DNA of 64,000 bases from Hygrophila difformis. Its lineage: Eukaryota; Streptophyta; Magnoliopsida; Lamiales; Acanthaceae. A model generated the notes under the pieces. It searched no databases. It was given only the letters and a program-made list of their open reading frames with translations, and was not told the origin of the DNA. Within the stretch, counting starts at the first letter, position 1. The number at the start of each line of letters is the position of its first letter. Positions 1-11,354 of this stretch are shown piece by piece. The stretch lies in NCBI GenBank assembly GCA_030278955.1, contig JAOANR010000012.1, forward strand, positions 29,877,977 to 29,941,976, written 5' to 3'. Position numbers and translations under genes: made by a program.

Positions 1-544
1 AAATGTAAAATTAATAAAAATGAAAAATGGAAAGAACAACAGATAAAATATTTCTTATATATTCCATTAAAAAAAGAATTCCAAATTGTTCGCGAATTTA
101 CCGAACGAACACACAAACCAAATTATGTGTTTGAGCTCGGTTTGTTTAACTTACCGAACGAGCTGTTAATGAACGAATACGTGTCGAAACGAGCTCAGCT
201 CACGAACTGTTTGTTCTATTTACAGCTCTAGTTATGCCTTAAAAAAGTGTTGGCCTTTTGTTTTTTAAGTCGCCTCTTTTACCTACACCTAACCTAACAA
301 TGTTTTTTAGGTGAATAATAGAGGGTATCATCAGTCTTCATTGGGCCTAAGATTAATCATTCGGAGATAGGGCAGAACACCTAACAGATCTTTTCATACG
401 GAATATATATATATATTTTGGATGAGCATATAGATATGTATATTTTTTTTTAAGAGCCAAAGCCTGAAAATAAATAGAAAAAGAAAAAAAAAGGATTTAA
501 TACAGATTTAATTTAAAATATCTCAATTATGGTTAAAGTGTTTA
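1..544. other. Intergenic AT-rich spacer
   Basis: No gene is visible. Positions 85-230 hold repeated TTCG/CGAAC-type words (ACCGAACGA near 100 and 155, GAGCTC near 135 and 190) in both orientations, which resembles the end of a decayed DNA transposon. The rest is AT-rich with a short TA run near 408. Confidence 0.5.
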
Positions 545-1007
545 GAGCCTGTTTGGAATGGCTTTTTTCCAAGTGCTTTTGACTTTTGCTTTTGCCAAAA
601 GCACTTTTGAAGAAAAAAAGAGTGTTTGTTTTGGCTTTTTAGAAAAAGCAAAAGCACCTCGAAAAGCTGCAAAAGTACTTATGGGAGAAGCAGCCCAGGG
701 GGTGCTTCTCCGAAAAGCAGAAGCCAAAAGCACCTAGTAATGCGTGCAAAGTCTTAAATGCCCCTACTACTTAATATAAATTACACTATAAATATATCTT
801 ATTCCCATATAAAAAGTATGTCCTTTTTGGTAATTACTTCATTTTAAAAGAATTTTTTACTTTTACACATCCAAACACACTTTTAAGAAAAAGCTGTTTT
901 TCAAACATTTCATCCAAACACAAAAGTTACCTGCTTTTGCTTTTGGCTTTCACTTCTGCTTCTGCTTTTGGCTTCTGCTTTTTTCAAAAGTCAATCCAAA
1001 CGGGCCC
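545..1007. mobile_element. Tourist/PIF-Harbinger-type MITE
   Basis: Imperfect terminal inverted repeats read GAGCCTGTTTGG on the left and GGGCCCGTTTGG on the right, reverse-complemented. Both are flanked by the 3-bp duplication TTA (542-544 and 1008-1010). The interior is built of short alternating words such as AAAAGCA and GCTTTTGG, so the element folds on itself. There is no coding capacity. Confidence 0.8.
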
Positions 1008-1036
1008 TTACTTGGTGAGATGAGATTAATTAATTT

Positions 1037-1198
1037 TTCTTTTTTTAGTGACATTCATATCTCGGAAAATGTGTGTTGGAGTCCAAACCACACAAATTAC
1101 AAAGGGTAATAAAGGGGAGGGGTAATGGGCCGGGTGGGGATCGAACCCCCAACCATAGAGACGGGGGACTTAACCACTAAGGTAAGTCCCCAACCCCT
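1037..1198 (-). mobile_element. tRNA-derived SINE (family 1)
   Basis: Read on the minus strand, it starts near 1198 with a tRNA-like head. The A-box-like part contains GGACTTACC and GTGGTTAAG words, followed by a B box GGGTTCGATCC (near 1147-1137). A body with TAATTTGTGTGG and a T-rich tail on the plus strand follow. The same plan recurs at 8588, 12343, 12510, 32697, 42180 and 55215. Confidence 0.75.
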
Positions 1199-1245
1199 TG
1201 ATTAATTTAAATTTTCATTGCACATTAGTTTAGACTTTAGACTAT

Positions 1246-1522
1246 GGGTCTGTTTTGCACGCAGCTTTTGGAAACTTTTGATAGTTTAGCTTTTATTTCA
1301 AAACAAAAGCCACATTCTGTACACTAGCTTTTGGTAGCTTTTGGGAGCTTTCGGAAGCTTCTTTCCAAATTTAATTAATTTTCTTTTCAAATTATAATTT
1401 TTGAATGCTACTGCTATTTCTACCGAACACTTATGCAAAAACTGATAGCTACCGCTCCGATAGCTACAGCTGCAGCTCGTAGCTGCAGCCTGCGACTACA
1501 GCTCGACATGCATAACGCACCC
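1246..1522. mobile_element. Possible short-TIR MITE
   Basis: The left end GGGTCTGTTTTGCA and the reverse-complemented right end GGGTGCGTTATGCA form imperfect inverted repeats, with TAT on both sides (1243-1245, 1523-1525). The interior carries repeated AGCTTTTGG and AGCTGCAG words. The superfamily is uncertain; the 3-bp duplication suggests PIF/Harbinger. Confidence 0.45.
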
Positions 1523-1804
1523 TATATATGCGGTATGGTTCCTATCCTGGAAGTAAAAATTCCAGTATATACTGCTTTTGATTTGGACCATTCAATCATA
1601 TTTTATGTTAAATCAATAGTTATAATACAATAAGGGTATAAATATAATTTCATTAATTGTAGTATTTGTTTATTTTTTTATTTTATTGTAATTATGATTT
1701 TGTAGGTAATGATTATATCTTTTGCAGGTAATGATGCTCCATAATTTGAGAAGATATTGCATATTGTCTACCTACGTAAAATATGCATAGAGTTTCCAGA
1801 CAGA

Positions 1805-1883
1805 ATGTTATATAACTTGAAACATAATGCCATATAACATAAAACAGAGTGTCATATACCTTAAAACAGAATGTTATACCTCC
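1805..1883. repeat. 22-bp tandem repeat, left block
   Basis: About three to four degenerate units of the pattern ATATAACTTAAAACAGAATG. The same unit resumes at 2155, so the two blocks look like one array split by a MITE-like insert. Confidence 0.75.
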
Positions 1884-1889
1884 TCTATT

Positions 1890-2130
1890 TTTTAAAGATT
1901 GATATGGACTCACCCAGCACGCAGTCCAATGCACATTTTAAACCATTAATAACTCAATTCGGTACAAGTAAAAATTCTAAAAGTTCGATATTTAAAAACT
2001 AAAAGACGAGACGAATCTAACAAGATCTCACTAAACTATATTTTAACTTATATAATCATGATAAAACTTTAAGTCAAAGTATATGAGTGAACAGTAGCAT
2101 TTTGTCAAATGTAGCTAACAAAAATGGTAT
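1890..2130. mobile_element. MITE core sequence splitting the 22-bp array
   Basis: This holds the interior shared by many Stowaway-type MITEs in the window: TTAATAACTCAA, then AGACGAATCTAACAAG and ATCTCACT. No clean terminal repeats or TA duplication were found, so it is a degenerate copy or a part of one. Confidence 0.5.
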
Positions 2131-2154
2131 ATAACATCAAACATAATGTCAAAC

Positions 2155-2470
2155 TTTAAGACAGAATGTTATATAACTTGAAACATAATGTCATATAACA
2201 TAAAACAGAATGCCATATAACTTAAGACAGAATTTTATATAACATAAAACAAAATATCATATACCTTGAGATAGAATGTTATATACCTTAAAACAGAATG
2301 TTATATACCTAAGACAGAATGCTATATAACTTAAAATAGAATGTCATATAACTTAAAACAGAATGTCATGAACAGAATGTTATATAATTTAAACAGAATG
2401 TTATATACTTTAAGACAGAATGTTATATAACTTAAAATAGAATGTCATATACCTTAAAAAAATGTCATAA
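2155..2470. repeat. 22-bp tandem repeat array, right block
   Basis: Roughly fourteen units of ATATAACTTAAAACAGAATG with spacing near 22 bp and frequent single-base variants (AGAATGTC, AGAATGCC, GAAACATAATG). This is a minisatellite with no coding sense. Confidence 0.85.
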
Positions 2471-2678
2471 GTCATAAGTCTTAAAATATTTTTTACGAAT
2501 CCAATGCACAGTTAAACCAGTAATAACTCAATTTCAGTACAAATAAAAATTTTAGAAGTTTGATATTTAAAAATTACGTGACGAGGCAAGAAAATCCTAT
2601 GCTTTCCGAGCACACGATATTTAAAAGTTCGATAATTAGAGTGACACAGTAAAAGAAATGCGAGAAACAAGATTGAAA

Positions 2679-2765
2679 TTTTTTTAGGAGCCACTGAAAG
2701 CCCGAAAAATGAGTGGTGGAAGCCCATGCCACACAATTACAAAGAAGAAAAAAAAAAAAGGGGAA
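2679..2765 (-). mobile_element. SINE family 1, 3' fragment
   Basis: Only the 3' half is present on the minus strand: CATGGGCTTCCACCACTC, the TAATTTGTGTGG-like body and the tail GAGCCACTG..TTTTT seen in the full copy at 55215. The tRNA-like head is missing. A MITE core fragment precedes it at 2500-2640. Confidence 0.55.
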
Positions 2766-2769
2766 CAAA

Positions 2770-3250
2770 ATTGAGATTTAGAGGCACATGTTAATAAAAT
2801 GGAATAAAATGTAATCATTAAAACATTTTATATTATTTAAATTTTAAAAGTATAATGACATTTTTAACCCTATCTTCAATATCAACCATTGATTTAAAGT
2901 AAGATCCAATGGCCATAAATGACTCCAGCATATACTGTGCCAGTATATGAACCATTTCGCTATATATGATATCATCAATTTAAATTTTAGTTTGTTTTTT
3001 GTTTCGTTGTGTTCTTTTCCTCTATTCCCTCTCCCCACATTTTGTAGTGTTTTTTAGTTTTTTATCTTTGCCGACGCCTGTTCGTCATGTTCACCAAAAA
3101 AAAAAAATTGTAGCGCATTTTCTTATATACTAAAAACATGATTACAGATGAACATTAAGTATACGTTCAACGAACACTCTTCAACCAACGTGAGTGTTCG
3201 GCATATTTAGTTTAGACCATAATCATCAATTTAAATTTTCATAGTACATC
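2770..3250. other. Intergenic spacer
   Basis: AT-rich DNA with no gene, terminal repeat or RNA signal that I can support. A short A run lies near 3097-3107. Confidence 0.5.
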
Positions 3251-3252
3251 AA

Positions 3253-3673
3253 GGGTGTATTCAATCCAGACTCTGTAGGATTTTTTTGGACTTTTAAAGT
3301 TGGGGTATATTCAATTTAGATTTTAAAAAGTTTTTAAAAATCTATGTGTATTCAATACAAATTTTAAAAAGTCTTTAAAAATATAGGTATATTCAATATA
3401 GATTTTAAAGTCTTTAAAAATCTAGGTGTATTCAACAGTCCATGGATTTTAAATGTTTATAGATTTTAATGGATTCTCTTAAAAAATATAACTAAACAAA
3501 ATCTCTCTTAAAATCCAAGATTTCTAAAAGTCAGCCAAACTCTACATGGAGTCTATACAAAATCAATAGTCTATACAAAATCAATCAACTCTGAAAACTC
3601 TATGTGGAGTCTATGGACTTTCTAAATCCACCAACTTTTTAAAAACCATACAAATCTGAATTTAATAAACCCC
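3253..3673. mobile_element. MITE-like element with GTATTCAAT repeats
   Basis: The left edge GGGTGTATTCAAT and the right edge, reverse-complemented GGGGTTTATTAAATTC, are imperfect inverted repeats. The left half holds several tandem copies of a unit with GTATTCAA, AGATTTTAAA and GTCTTTAAAAATC (3300-3435). The target duplication is not clear. Confidence 0.45.
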
Positions 3674-3744
3674 AAGTGTTGCGTGTTTACTTTATGTACC
3701 AAAAAAAGAAAAAATGATTATAGGTGCACATTGAGGTATAATAT

Positions 3745-4321
3745 GCAGGAGCGAAACCACAGCCATCTATGGAATGGCTTGGGCCCTCCCATGAATTTTG
3801 CAACAAGTCTATAATAATATACTTATAATTCAATAATCAAATGTTAGATATAAGCATGTTAGTATATATTAATTGTTTTATTCTTTGAAATTATAAAACC
3901 CAATTATTTATAATTCAATAGTTTTTGGTCCAATTATATTGAAGTAATGCATGCTTTGTACTCTACTCATACTTCTTCCTTGTCCACTGGGATTTCCTTG
4001 TTCCATCACCAATTCACCATCATTACAAATCAAATTCCAAACTCTAACCATTTTCTACACTATGAATTTCAAGTTTGAACTATACAATAACAACATTAAA
4101 AATTAAGAAAATGACCAACTTCTAATTGCTATCCATCTCCACCTGCTGATCGGGGACATTCATCTCCCTTAGTTGGAAGTTAGGTTTGAATTTGTATAAC
4201 GTTATATGAAACATTTTAAAATAGTTTGCGTTTGGTTTTGGATATTTTTTTTGTATTTTTTTTTATATTTTCTTTTTGGTAAAATCGACCCTCCTTATTG
4301 ACATTTCTGGTTTCGCCACTG
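3745..4321. mobile_element. Possible hAT (Tip100-like) remnant
   Basis: The left end CAGGAGCGAAACCA and the right end, reverse-complemented CAGTGGCGAAACCA, resemble the CAGGGGCGGAGCC termini of Tip100-type hAT elements. No matching 8-bp duplication was found, and the interior is AT-rich without coding sequence. Confidence 0.35.
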
Positions 4322-4705
4322 GGTGTATGTTTAACATACACCAATCAAACACCAATGTTAGTGTTCGGCGGGTAGCCTATGTTCGGCAAAGAATAGGTGA
4401 GCATAGGCCTTTCGAACAGTAAACCATTGACGAACAGTCCTGGTTCAAGAAACATCAATTACTGAAAAAAATTTTAAAAAAAAAATAATACATTTTTCTT
4501 GCAAAGAAAACATACATGTGTATAATCAAGCATAAATTAACCCTAAACTAACTCACATTACAACCTTAAATGCAATAAAAAAAAAATTAAAAAAAACTCT
4601 AGTCAACTTCAAAATGGAAGAAAATACTTACATGACACCATTTTCTTGCTTATTCAGACTCTCTTTCTTCTCTACGATGGTGTCTGCAGTGTGCATGAAT
4701 GAGTG

Positions 4706-5313
4706 CTAGCATCTCCAATAGCCAACACTATACTCAAACCCATTTTACAATAAATATCACATCAAACACTAATTCATCTCCAACCATTTACACTAAACTC
4801 ATACTCAAAAGAATATTCTCTATATATTATTTCTCATACAAACTAATTAATTATCTTTTCAATCATGCCAATCATTTCTTATAAATTATACATTAACCCG
4901 CACAAATTCAATACTCATTAATTATGCCATGTAATTTAGTTATCTTCATTTTTAAAATTTATTTTATAAAATAAAATTCTTAAAATCTTTAATCTAATTA
5001 AATATAAATTAAATTGAATAAAAAAATATTGTATAAATTATAAAATTATTAACCATAATACAAAATTAGAAGAAAAAAAAATTTGTCTTCTACTTTTAAA
5101 TTAATATGTTATTCAATTTGCAACAATTTGAGGGATGAAATTGCAATTAATTTAATTGCAAAAAGTGATATAGGTTTATGAATAATAAATACTCAAATTT
5201 AAGTATTTACTATTCATAAAACTCAAAAAACTTAAAATATGTTTGGTTTTAGGGTATTGTTAGAGAGAATATGCCACCCCATTTTAGGTTTTAGTGTACT
5301 ATTGGAGATGCCT
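4706..5313. mobile_element. PIF/Harbinger-type MITE, copy 1
   Basis: The ends TAGCATCTCCAATAG and (reverse) CAGGCATCTCCAATAG are inverted. The interior matches the copy at 9115-9929: CCATTTTACA, ACATCAAACA, TTCATCTCCAACCATTTACA, and near the right end AAACTCAAAAAACTTAAAATA. The exact 3-bp duplication is not clear here. Confidence 0.7.
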
Positions 5314-5387
5314 GAGAAGATAGGTCTAAGGTTTAGTTTTGGGTGGGTGTGAATTTGAAGTGAGAACGTGTAATTTGATTTTATGTG

Positions 5388-5545
5388 CAATTTTTTTTTT
5401 AAACATTGATATTCGAGTGTCTGTAAAAGGGTGTGACACAAATTATAAATTGATAAAGAGAATAGATATGAGACCTAAGGGGAATCGAACTCTCAATCAT
5501 AAGGGAAGAAATAAAGCAATTTCCCAACCCTGGGAGTCTTCTACT
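5388..5545 (-). mobile_element. Degenerate SINE
   Basis: Plus-strand GGGGAATCGAACTCTCAA is the reverse of a B-box-like GTTCGATTCC. ACACAAATTATAAATT and a T-rich edge at 5391 follow the plan of the other SINEs. The head near 5540 is decayed. Confidence 0.5.
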
Positions 5546-5555
5546 ACTATATTTA

Positions 5556-5587
5556 CTAGTATTGTACCCGTGCGTAACGCACAGGAA
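5556..5587 (-). mobile_element. Helitron 3' terminus
   Basis: On the minus strand a GC-rich palindrome, CCTGTGCGTTACGCACGGG (5585-5567), is followed about eight bases later by CTAG and then T. That is the Helitron 3'-end plan: a stem-loop then CTRR inserted before T. The body would lie to the right of 5587; no 5' end was identified. A near-identical end lies at 42351. Confidence 0.6.
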
Positions 5588-5637
5588 AAAATTATATACA
5601 AATAATTTGAAATTAATTATTATTTTACAAACTATAG

Positions 5638-6108
5638 TATCCATGTTATAATAAATATATAGTTTGTCATATTTTTGAAATGCAAGCAAAATTAATAAAA
5701 TATTTCATTCTTTAACTGGTGAAGAACAGTGTCTTATAATTCAATAAGCGCACAAACTATATTGATATGATGAAATGGAGACTTCAACATAAATAAAGAA
5801 AAAAATTCTATCCAACAAACTCTTAAATTAAAAAACCAAGTAAAGTGATGCAATAAGACATAAGCCATCATTGGCTTGAAATAAAAATCTATGACATTGT
5901 GCAATTTTTATTTATTTATTTATTTATTTATTTAAGAAGAACTAAGGAAGAAGTTGCGGCATGAATATGAATCGGCAAGTGTAGATTCCATATGCCAGAA
6001 TAGTCCTGCACACAAAAAATAGAAAAAAACCTCAATACAATCATAGTATAATAAATGTATAGTTTGTAATGTGTTTGAAATGCAGGCAAAGTTAATAAAT
6101 TATTTCAT
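5638..6108. repeat. Pair of direct repeats in AT-rich spacer
   Basis: About 65 bp around TATAATAAATATATAGTTTG and TTTTGAAATGCAAGCAAA (5643-5708) recur at 6044-6108. They may mark internal duplication within the putative Helitron whose end is at 5556. An (ATTT)n microsatellite lies at 5906-5934. No gene is seen. Confidence 0.55.
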
Positions 6109-6530
6109 AGAGGTAGGTCGCAATTCATTGAAGAGTAAAGACATGTTGAAGGAAATGCGTTAAGAGAAAATTGATATTGAAACAAATTTGATATACGAAG
6201 TGAACATGTTCATATAGATAACTAATCTATATCTTTTATAATTATGGTATCATTATGGTATCTTTTATATGGGATTTGTTTTGATTTTATTATTATATGG
6301 GATTTGTTGTCAATATTTTAAAAAAATAACTTTTTGCTGATTTTTATAGCATTATTTTTTATTTTACTATTATATATTTTGGAAAATTTATTACTATATA
6401 GGATTTGTTGTAAATATGGAATAAATTTTTTTTTTGCCAATTTCTATAATTTGTTGTCAATATAATTAGTAGATTTTTTTATAGGAAGGATTTTTTGTAA
6501 GTATTATACAATATTTGTTGCCAATGCAAT

Positions 6531-6662
6531 TAGCCGATTTTTATAGGAATGATTTTTTATGTAAATATTATAGAGGGAATTTAGGCGTGAAACTCCACAC
6601 AACAGTTTTAGGTTGTAGTAATTTAGGCGTGAAACTCCACACAACAGTTTTAGGTTGTAGTA

Positions 6663-6708
<46 letters not shown>

Positions 6709-6975
6709 GTTGTAAGTATTATAGAATATTTGTTGCCAATGTAATTAGCCGATTTTTATAGGAAGGATTTTTTTATGTAAATATTATAGAGGGAATTTAG
6801 GCGTGAAACTCCACACAACAGTTTTAGGTTGTAGTAATAAATAATAATAATGATGATGATGATGATGATGATGATGATGTAATTAGCCGATTTTATAGGA
6901 ATGATTTTTTTAGCGTAAATATTATAGAGGGAATTTAGGCGTGAAACTCAACACAACAGTTTTAGGTTGTAGTGT

Positions 6976-7020
<45 letters not shown>
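6531..7020. repeat. Composite repeat with (GAT)n microsatellites
   Basis: A unit made of a TTAGCCGATTTTTATAGGAA block, TATTATAGAGGGAATTTAGG, a GTGAAACTCCACACAACAG block and a (GAT)n run occurs three times (about 6531-6704, 6748-6880, 6886-7018). In the first unit the middle block is itself doubled (6580-6660). Confidence 0.85.
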
Positions 7021-7512
7021 GTATTTATTAAAAAAAAAGGAAAAACAATGTGTTGTTAGATACATGCATCAGGAAATCGTTTGGGTGCTAGCAGCATGTA
7101 GGTGCTGGCACATTCAAAAGTGATGGGTATGTGTATATGAAATGATGTGTGACAGTGTGAGTATAAAAAAGTGATGGATGGAGGTTATGAACCAAAAACT
7201 AATAAGAAAAAAACTACCGTCTATACATCACTTTATAAGGCTTATACATCACTTTACAAATGGCTACACATCATCTTTAGCACTGCCTGCATCTGCTGGC
7301 AATTGTTATGTCATTACAGAAACCGGATTGACATGCATCAATTCAAATACTTGATGAGAAAGTAAAATACTCAGAGGCGTGGATATCTTGCCTACAAGAT
7401 GAGAAAGCAAAAGACATTTTGACTACCTATATTTCTATCCTTGCATGGCGGTTATTTTGGCCTATAAGTAAGTGATTATGGGTACTATGTAAATGACATT
7501 GAAGTGATTATC
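7021..7512. other. Intergenic spacer
   Basis: No supported gene. Only short chance open frames are present. The direct repeat TATACATCACTTTA occurs twice near 7222-7258. Confidence 0.5.
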
Positions 7513-7520
7513 GTTACTAT

Positions 7521-8109
7521 TAGGGGTGGAAATAGGCTAGGCCGGGCTAGGCCTAGGCTTGAACGGCCTAGGCCTGTGTCGATTTTTCAAGGCCCGAGCC
7601 TGGCCTATTACCTATGATAGGCCTATCTTATAGGACTAAGCCTGGCCTATTTATTTAAATAGGCCAGTTTATAAGCCTTTTAAAAGCCTGATTAAGCCTA
7701 TTTCAAAATTAAGTAAAAATTCTTTTATAGATGTCCGAATGTAATCATAAGGTTCAAAGACATGAATTTGTGCATTTGGGCAAGTCGACATCCACAAATA
7801 TCTAAAAACTTATAAATATTTTATGAACCTATAGAAGATCAAATTAATAATTACTTCTATATAAAATAATAGCAGTTATACCTCATATTTCTATACAGTA
7901 AACATAAACAGACTAATAACAATGATAAATAGGCCGGCCTGGTAGACTTGATAGGCTTTTTATAAAGCCTGGCCTGAACCTATTTAGCAAAATAGACTTT
8001 CAAAATAGCCTGAGTCTGGCCTGTTTATGAGAAAAGTATGGCCTGGCCTGGCCTTCGGTAGGCTATGCCATAGGTCCCTATCGGGTAGCCTGGCCTATTC
8101 CCACCCCTA
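7521..8109. mobile_element. hAT-type MITE with 8-bp TSD
   Basis: The terminal repeat TAGGGGTGGAAATAGGC on the left matches TAGGGGTGGGAATAGGC on the right, reverse-complemented. Both are flanked by the perfect 8-bp duplication GTTACTAT (7513-7520, 8110-8117). Subterminal regions are rich in GGCC and GCCTGGCCTAT words in both directions. There is no transposase, so it is non-autonomous. Confidence 0.93.
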
Positions 8110-8587
8110 GTTACTATCAATGCCTATTTTCCTTTCTTATTAATCGAGCTATTATACCAATCAATTCATATTACCATAACTTATATCTATATACACAGCT
8201 ACTCCTACACATACATATTCAATAGGCCTACAAAGTTATATTTCTATAACATGTGTAAATTAAAATAATAAAAGAATTGAAAGCCAAATATTTTTGGCCA
8301 TGGTATTTATGTTGTTGGACCCATACATGATACTTATATATTCTATACATAAATTTGCACTGAATTTGATACGTTTGCAAGTCCTCATTCCGTCCAAATT
8401 TGCTGATTTGTCTTTTGCCAACCTCATTAAAAATTTCATACTAATAAAACTAAAAGAAACCATAAGTAAAAGTTCAAATACTCGTAAAATAGATGCATTT
8501 AATTTAGAATAAAACAAATTAAGATCTAAGATTACGGGTTAATTCAATTAATGGAATCTCATTACCCAAAAATTTCAAAATATTGGG
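8110..8587. other. Intergenic spacer
   Basis: AT-rich spacer after the hAT MITE, with overlapping chance frames on both strands near 8260-8517. No family resemblance or splice-supported gene was seen. Confidence 0.5.
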
Positions 8588-8746
8588 ATGGTGACTTACC
8601 CTAATGGTTAAGGGCCCGACTATGGATTGAGGGTTTGATTCCCACCAGGCCCCTTATCCCTCCCGCTTTGTAATTTGCGTGATCTGTGGCTTGGGCTCCC
8701 ACACACCTTTGTCGATACAAGAGTGTCAATGTTTACCAAAAAAAAT
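8588..8746 (+). mobile_element. tRNA-derived SINE (family 1)
   Basis: The head GGTGACTTACCCTAATGG with TTAAGGGCC is A-box-like. The B box is GGGTTTGATTCCC (near 8630). The body has CCTTATCCCTCCC and TAATTTGCGTG, and the 3' end AATGTTTACC runs into an A tail at 8739-8746. Confidence 0.75.
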
Positions 8747-8878
8747 TACAAAATATTAAACGGGAGAGTGATTGAGTGGTCCACCGAGTTATCATATCAA
8801 CTTATTTTATTATTACTCAAATATGCATATATTCATTTAGAATGAAAATTATTAAATATACTATAATTTTATTAAATA

Positions 8879-9954
8879 CTACCTCCGTCTCATTATAATT
8901 ATTATGGACTCACCTGACACGTATGCCGATATATATTTTTAACGATTAATAATTCAAATTGTGTATAATAAAAAATTATAAAAATTTGATATTCTAAAAC
9001 TACAAGATTAGACGAATCTAACAAGATCTCACTTGACTATGTTTTTTTTATATAACTATGATAAAAATTCGAATTAAACTTAAATAGTGAATAGTGACAA
9101 AAAGTAAAATGTAAGAGCATCTCCAATGGTTCACACTAAACTCAAACCTATTTTACAGTAAATGTCACATCAAACAGTAATTCATCTCCAACCATTTACA
9201 CTAAACTCAAACTCAAAAGTATATTCTCTATATATTCTTTCCCATTCAAACTTATTTATCATTTCAATCATATCCTTCATTTCTTATAAACTATACTTTA
9301 ACCCCACAAACAATTCAATACTAATTAATTAAGAAAGAATTACATAATTAGAATAAGATTACACTAAATGGCAGAACATATATATTAAATTAAAATTTGG
9401 TTGTTTAATATTGTACCTTTTTATTAATTAAAATTTGGTACATACATATTAATTTTCCGTTTGCGTAGTTATTTGATTGTTTAATATTGTACATTTTTTT
9501 AAGTATTTGAGATGTGTTATGTTTAATTATATTTTCGTATGCTAATGTAATTTTTTAATGATTGCTAAGATTGTACCAAAACTTTAAAATTTTAGTTATA
9601 TTTATGTTTAAATTTTATTTTATAAAGAAACCTTAAAATTTGTAATCTAATTAACTATAAAATAAATTTAATAAAAAAATAGTATGAAGTATAAAATTAT
9701 TAACCATAATATAAAATTAGATCAATGTTCAATTTGCAATAATTGGAGGGATGAGATTGTAATTATTTTATTTGCAAAAAGTGAGATAGGTTTGTGAATA
9801 GTAAATACTCAAATTTGAGTATTTACTATTCATAAAACTCAAAAAACTTAAAATAAGTTTGGTTTTAGGATATTGTTGGAGAGAAGATACCATCCCATTT
9901 TGGGTTTTAAGGCACCATTGGAGATGCCCTAACAATCAAATTGAGACGGGGAAA
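8879..9954. mobile_element. Stowaway-type MITE split by a Harbinger MITE
   Basis: The left end CTACCTCCGTCTCA and the reverse-complemented right end TTTCCCCGTCTCAA are flanked by TA (8877-8878, 9955-9956). The shared MITE core with AGACGAATCTAACAAG lies at 9010-9030. The element is interrupted by 9115-9929; without that insert it would be about 260 bp, a normal Stowaway size. Confidence 0.75.
9115..9929. mobile_element. PIF/Harbinger-type MITE, copy 2
   Basis: The terminal repeats GAGCATCTCCAATGG and (reverse) GGGCATCTCCAATGG carry the 3-bp duplication TAA (9112-9114, 9930-9932). It is the same family as 4706-5313, with extra AT-rich sequence in the middle, and is inserted into the Stowaway at 8879. 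Confidence 0.88.
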
Positions 9955-11140
9955 TAACTAAATTCGATTGACAAACGTTATGTATATTGGATTGACAACC
10001 CACCGATCACCCCATTATTTTCCTATTAAATTATGCCTTTGAGAAATACTCCACTTTTGTACAAGAGGAAAGCTCCACTTACCTATCTGCTCAATATTTT
10101 ATATTGTATAGTATTAAAAGTGTAAGAACATGAGAATCAGAAATCAAATTGATTTTCATTTCTTTCCCATTAGAAAAAAAAAAGAAAAAAAAAATCAATT
10201 CCATTTTTGGGAAGGATATTTTCAATTTTATTAATTTTAGTTTATTCAAACTGATTTTAGTATAACTGCTTATGGGTTTATAGTTTATTGATTATTATAA
10301 TTCATATGGAGCTGAATGTAATCCATAGTTGTCATCCCTATAGCATTTTTTTTCCCAACTCATCCCTATAGCATTTGACACTTCTTTCCCTTTCTTTCCC
10401 TTTTGTTCTTTGTTATTCGCATACACAATTTTCTTTTAATCATTTTTTATATATATATATAATTGTTCTGACACACCAACACATACTATATGAAATCCAA
10501 TTTTTACTACTTGTATAAAATGTGAGTTTTGCTACCTCAGTTAAATTAGGAAGTCTGTATTTCACTTAACGTAGTAGTATATTTGATGAACAGTTACTCA
10601 AACACGGATTTTTAATAGTACTATATGACAAAATAAATTCTCATATAGCTTGATTGTGTGTATTGTAGATTATACTATAATAATCGTGTTAATTTGGGCT
10701 AAATGATAATGGCTTAAACATCAGACATAAATCTTGTATGAGTTCAGATAATGGGTAAATTATAGAATTAGGGCAGCAGCCAGCAAGACCCCTTGAAAAG
10801 AGAAGAGGGAAAATCCCGGAATTTTTTTTAAAAAATAAAAAATAAAAAAACGTAAATTAAAAAAAAAAATAAAAAATCAAGTACCTGATCGGCATATTCG
10901 GGTCCAATTTTAGGATCCGGTCCCCACACCGTACATTGGGTTTCCTAATCTGTTTATTTTGAAGCCTATTCCAAACATAATTTTTTTTGTTTGTGTTAGA
11001 TATTCGATTACCGGACCTGTTTATGCCGCCCTTACGTTTATGATCTAATTAATCATTCATTCCCACCATAATTCAGGCTTTAAAAGTCTTTTTTACTATA
11101 AATTATTCATGTCTAGCTTATATCATTAGTATTTAGGCAT
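9955..11140. other. Intergenic spacer
   Basis: AT-rich, no gene. A polypurine stretch lies at 10171-10193, a TA run at 10450-10462 and an A-rich run at 10830-10873. No terminal repeats were recognised. Confidence 0.5.
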
Positions 11141-11354
11141 GATCTTTATGCCTGAATTTTACTGGTCTGATCTGAATTTTTAAAACCTGGTCTGATTTGA
11201 TCTGAATTTGTCTGGTCTAATCTGAATGTTTCTGGTCTGATCTGATTTCATCTGGTCTGGACTGGTTTGATCTAATTTTATCTTATCTATATTATTATAA
11301 TGATTTGATCTTATCTGATCCGATCTGGTCTGAATGGGTCTGGTCTTATCTTAT
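11140..11354. repeat. TCTGGTCTGATCTGAATTT minisatellite, left part
   Basis: Variants of a roughly 20-bp unit containing CTGGTCTGATCTGAAT recur across 11148-11350 and continue at 12005-12055. The array is therefore split by the hAT MITE at 11355. Confidence 0.75.

Noticed and set aside
6515..6715. Open frame with a run of aspartates
   Set aside because: It is the translation of the GAT microsatellite and its duplicated flank. There is no independent sign of a gene.
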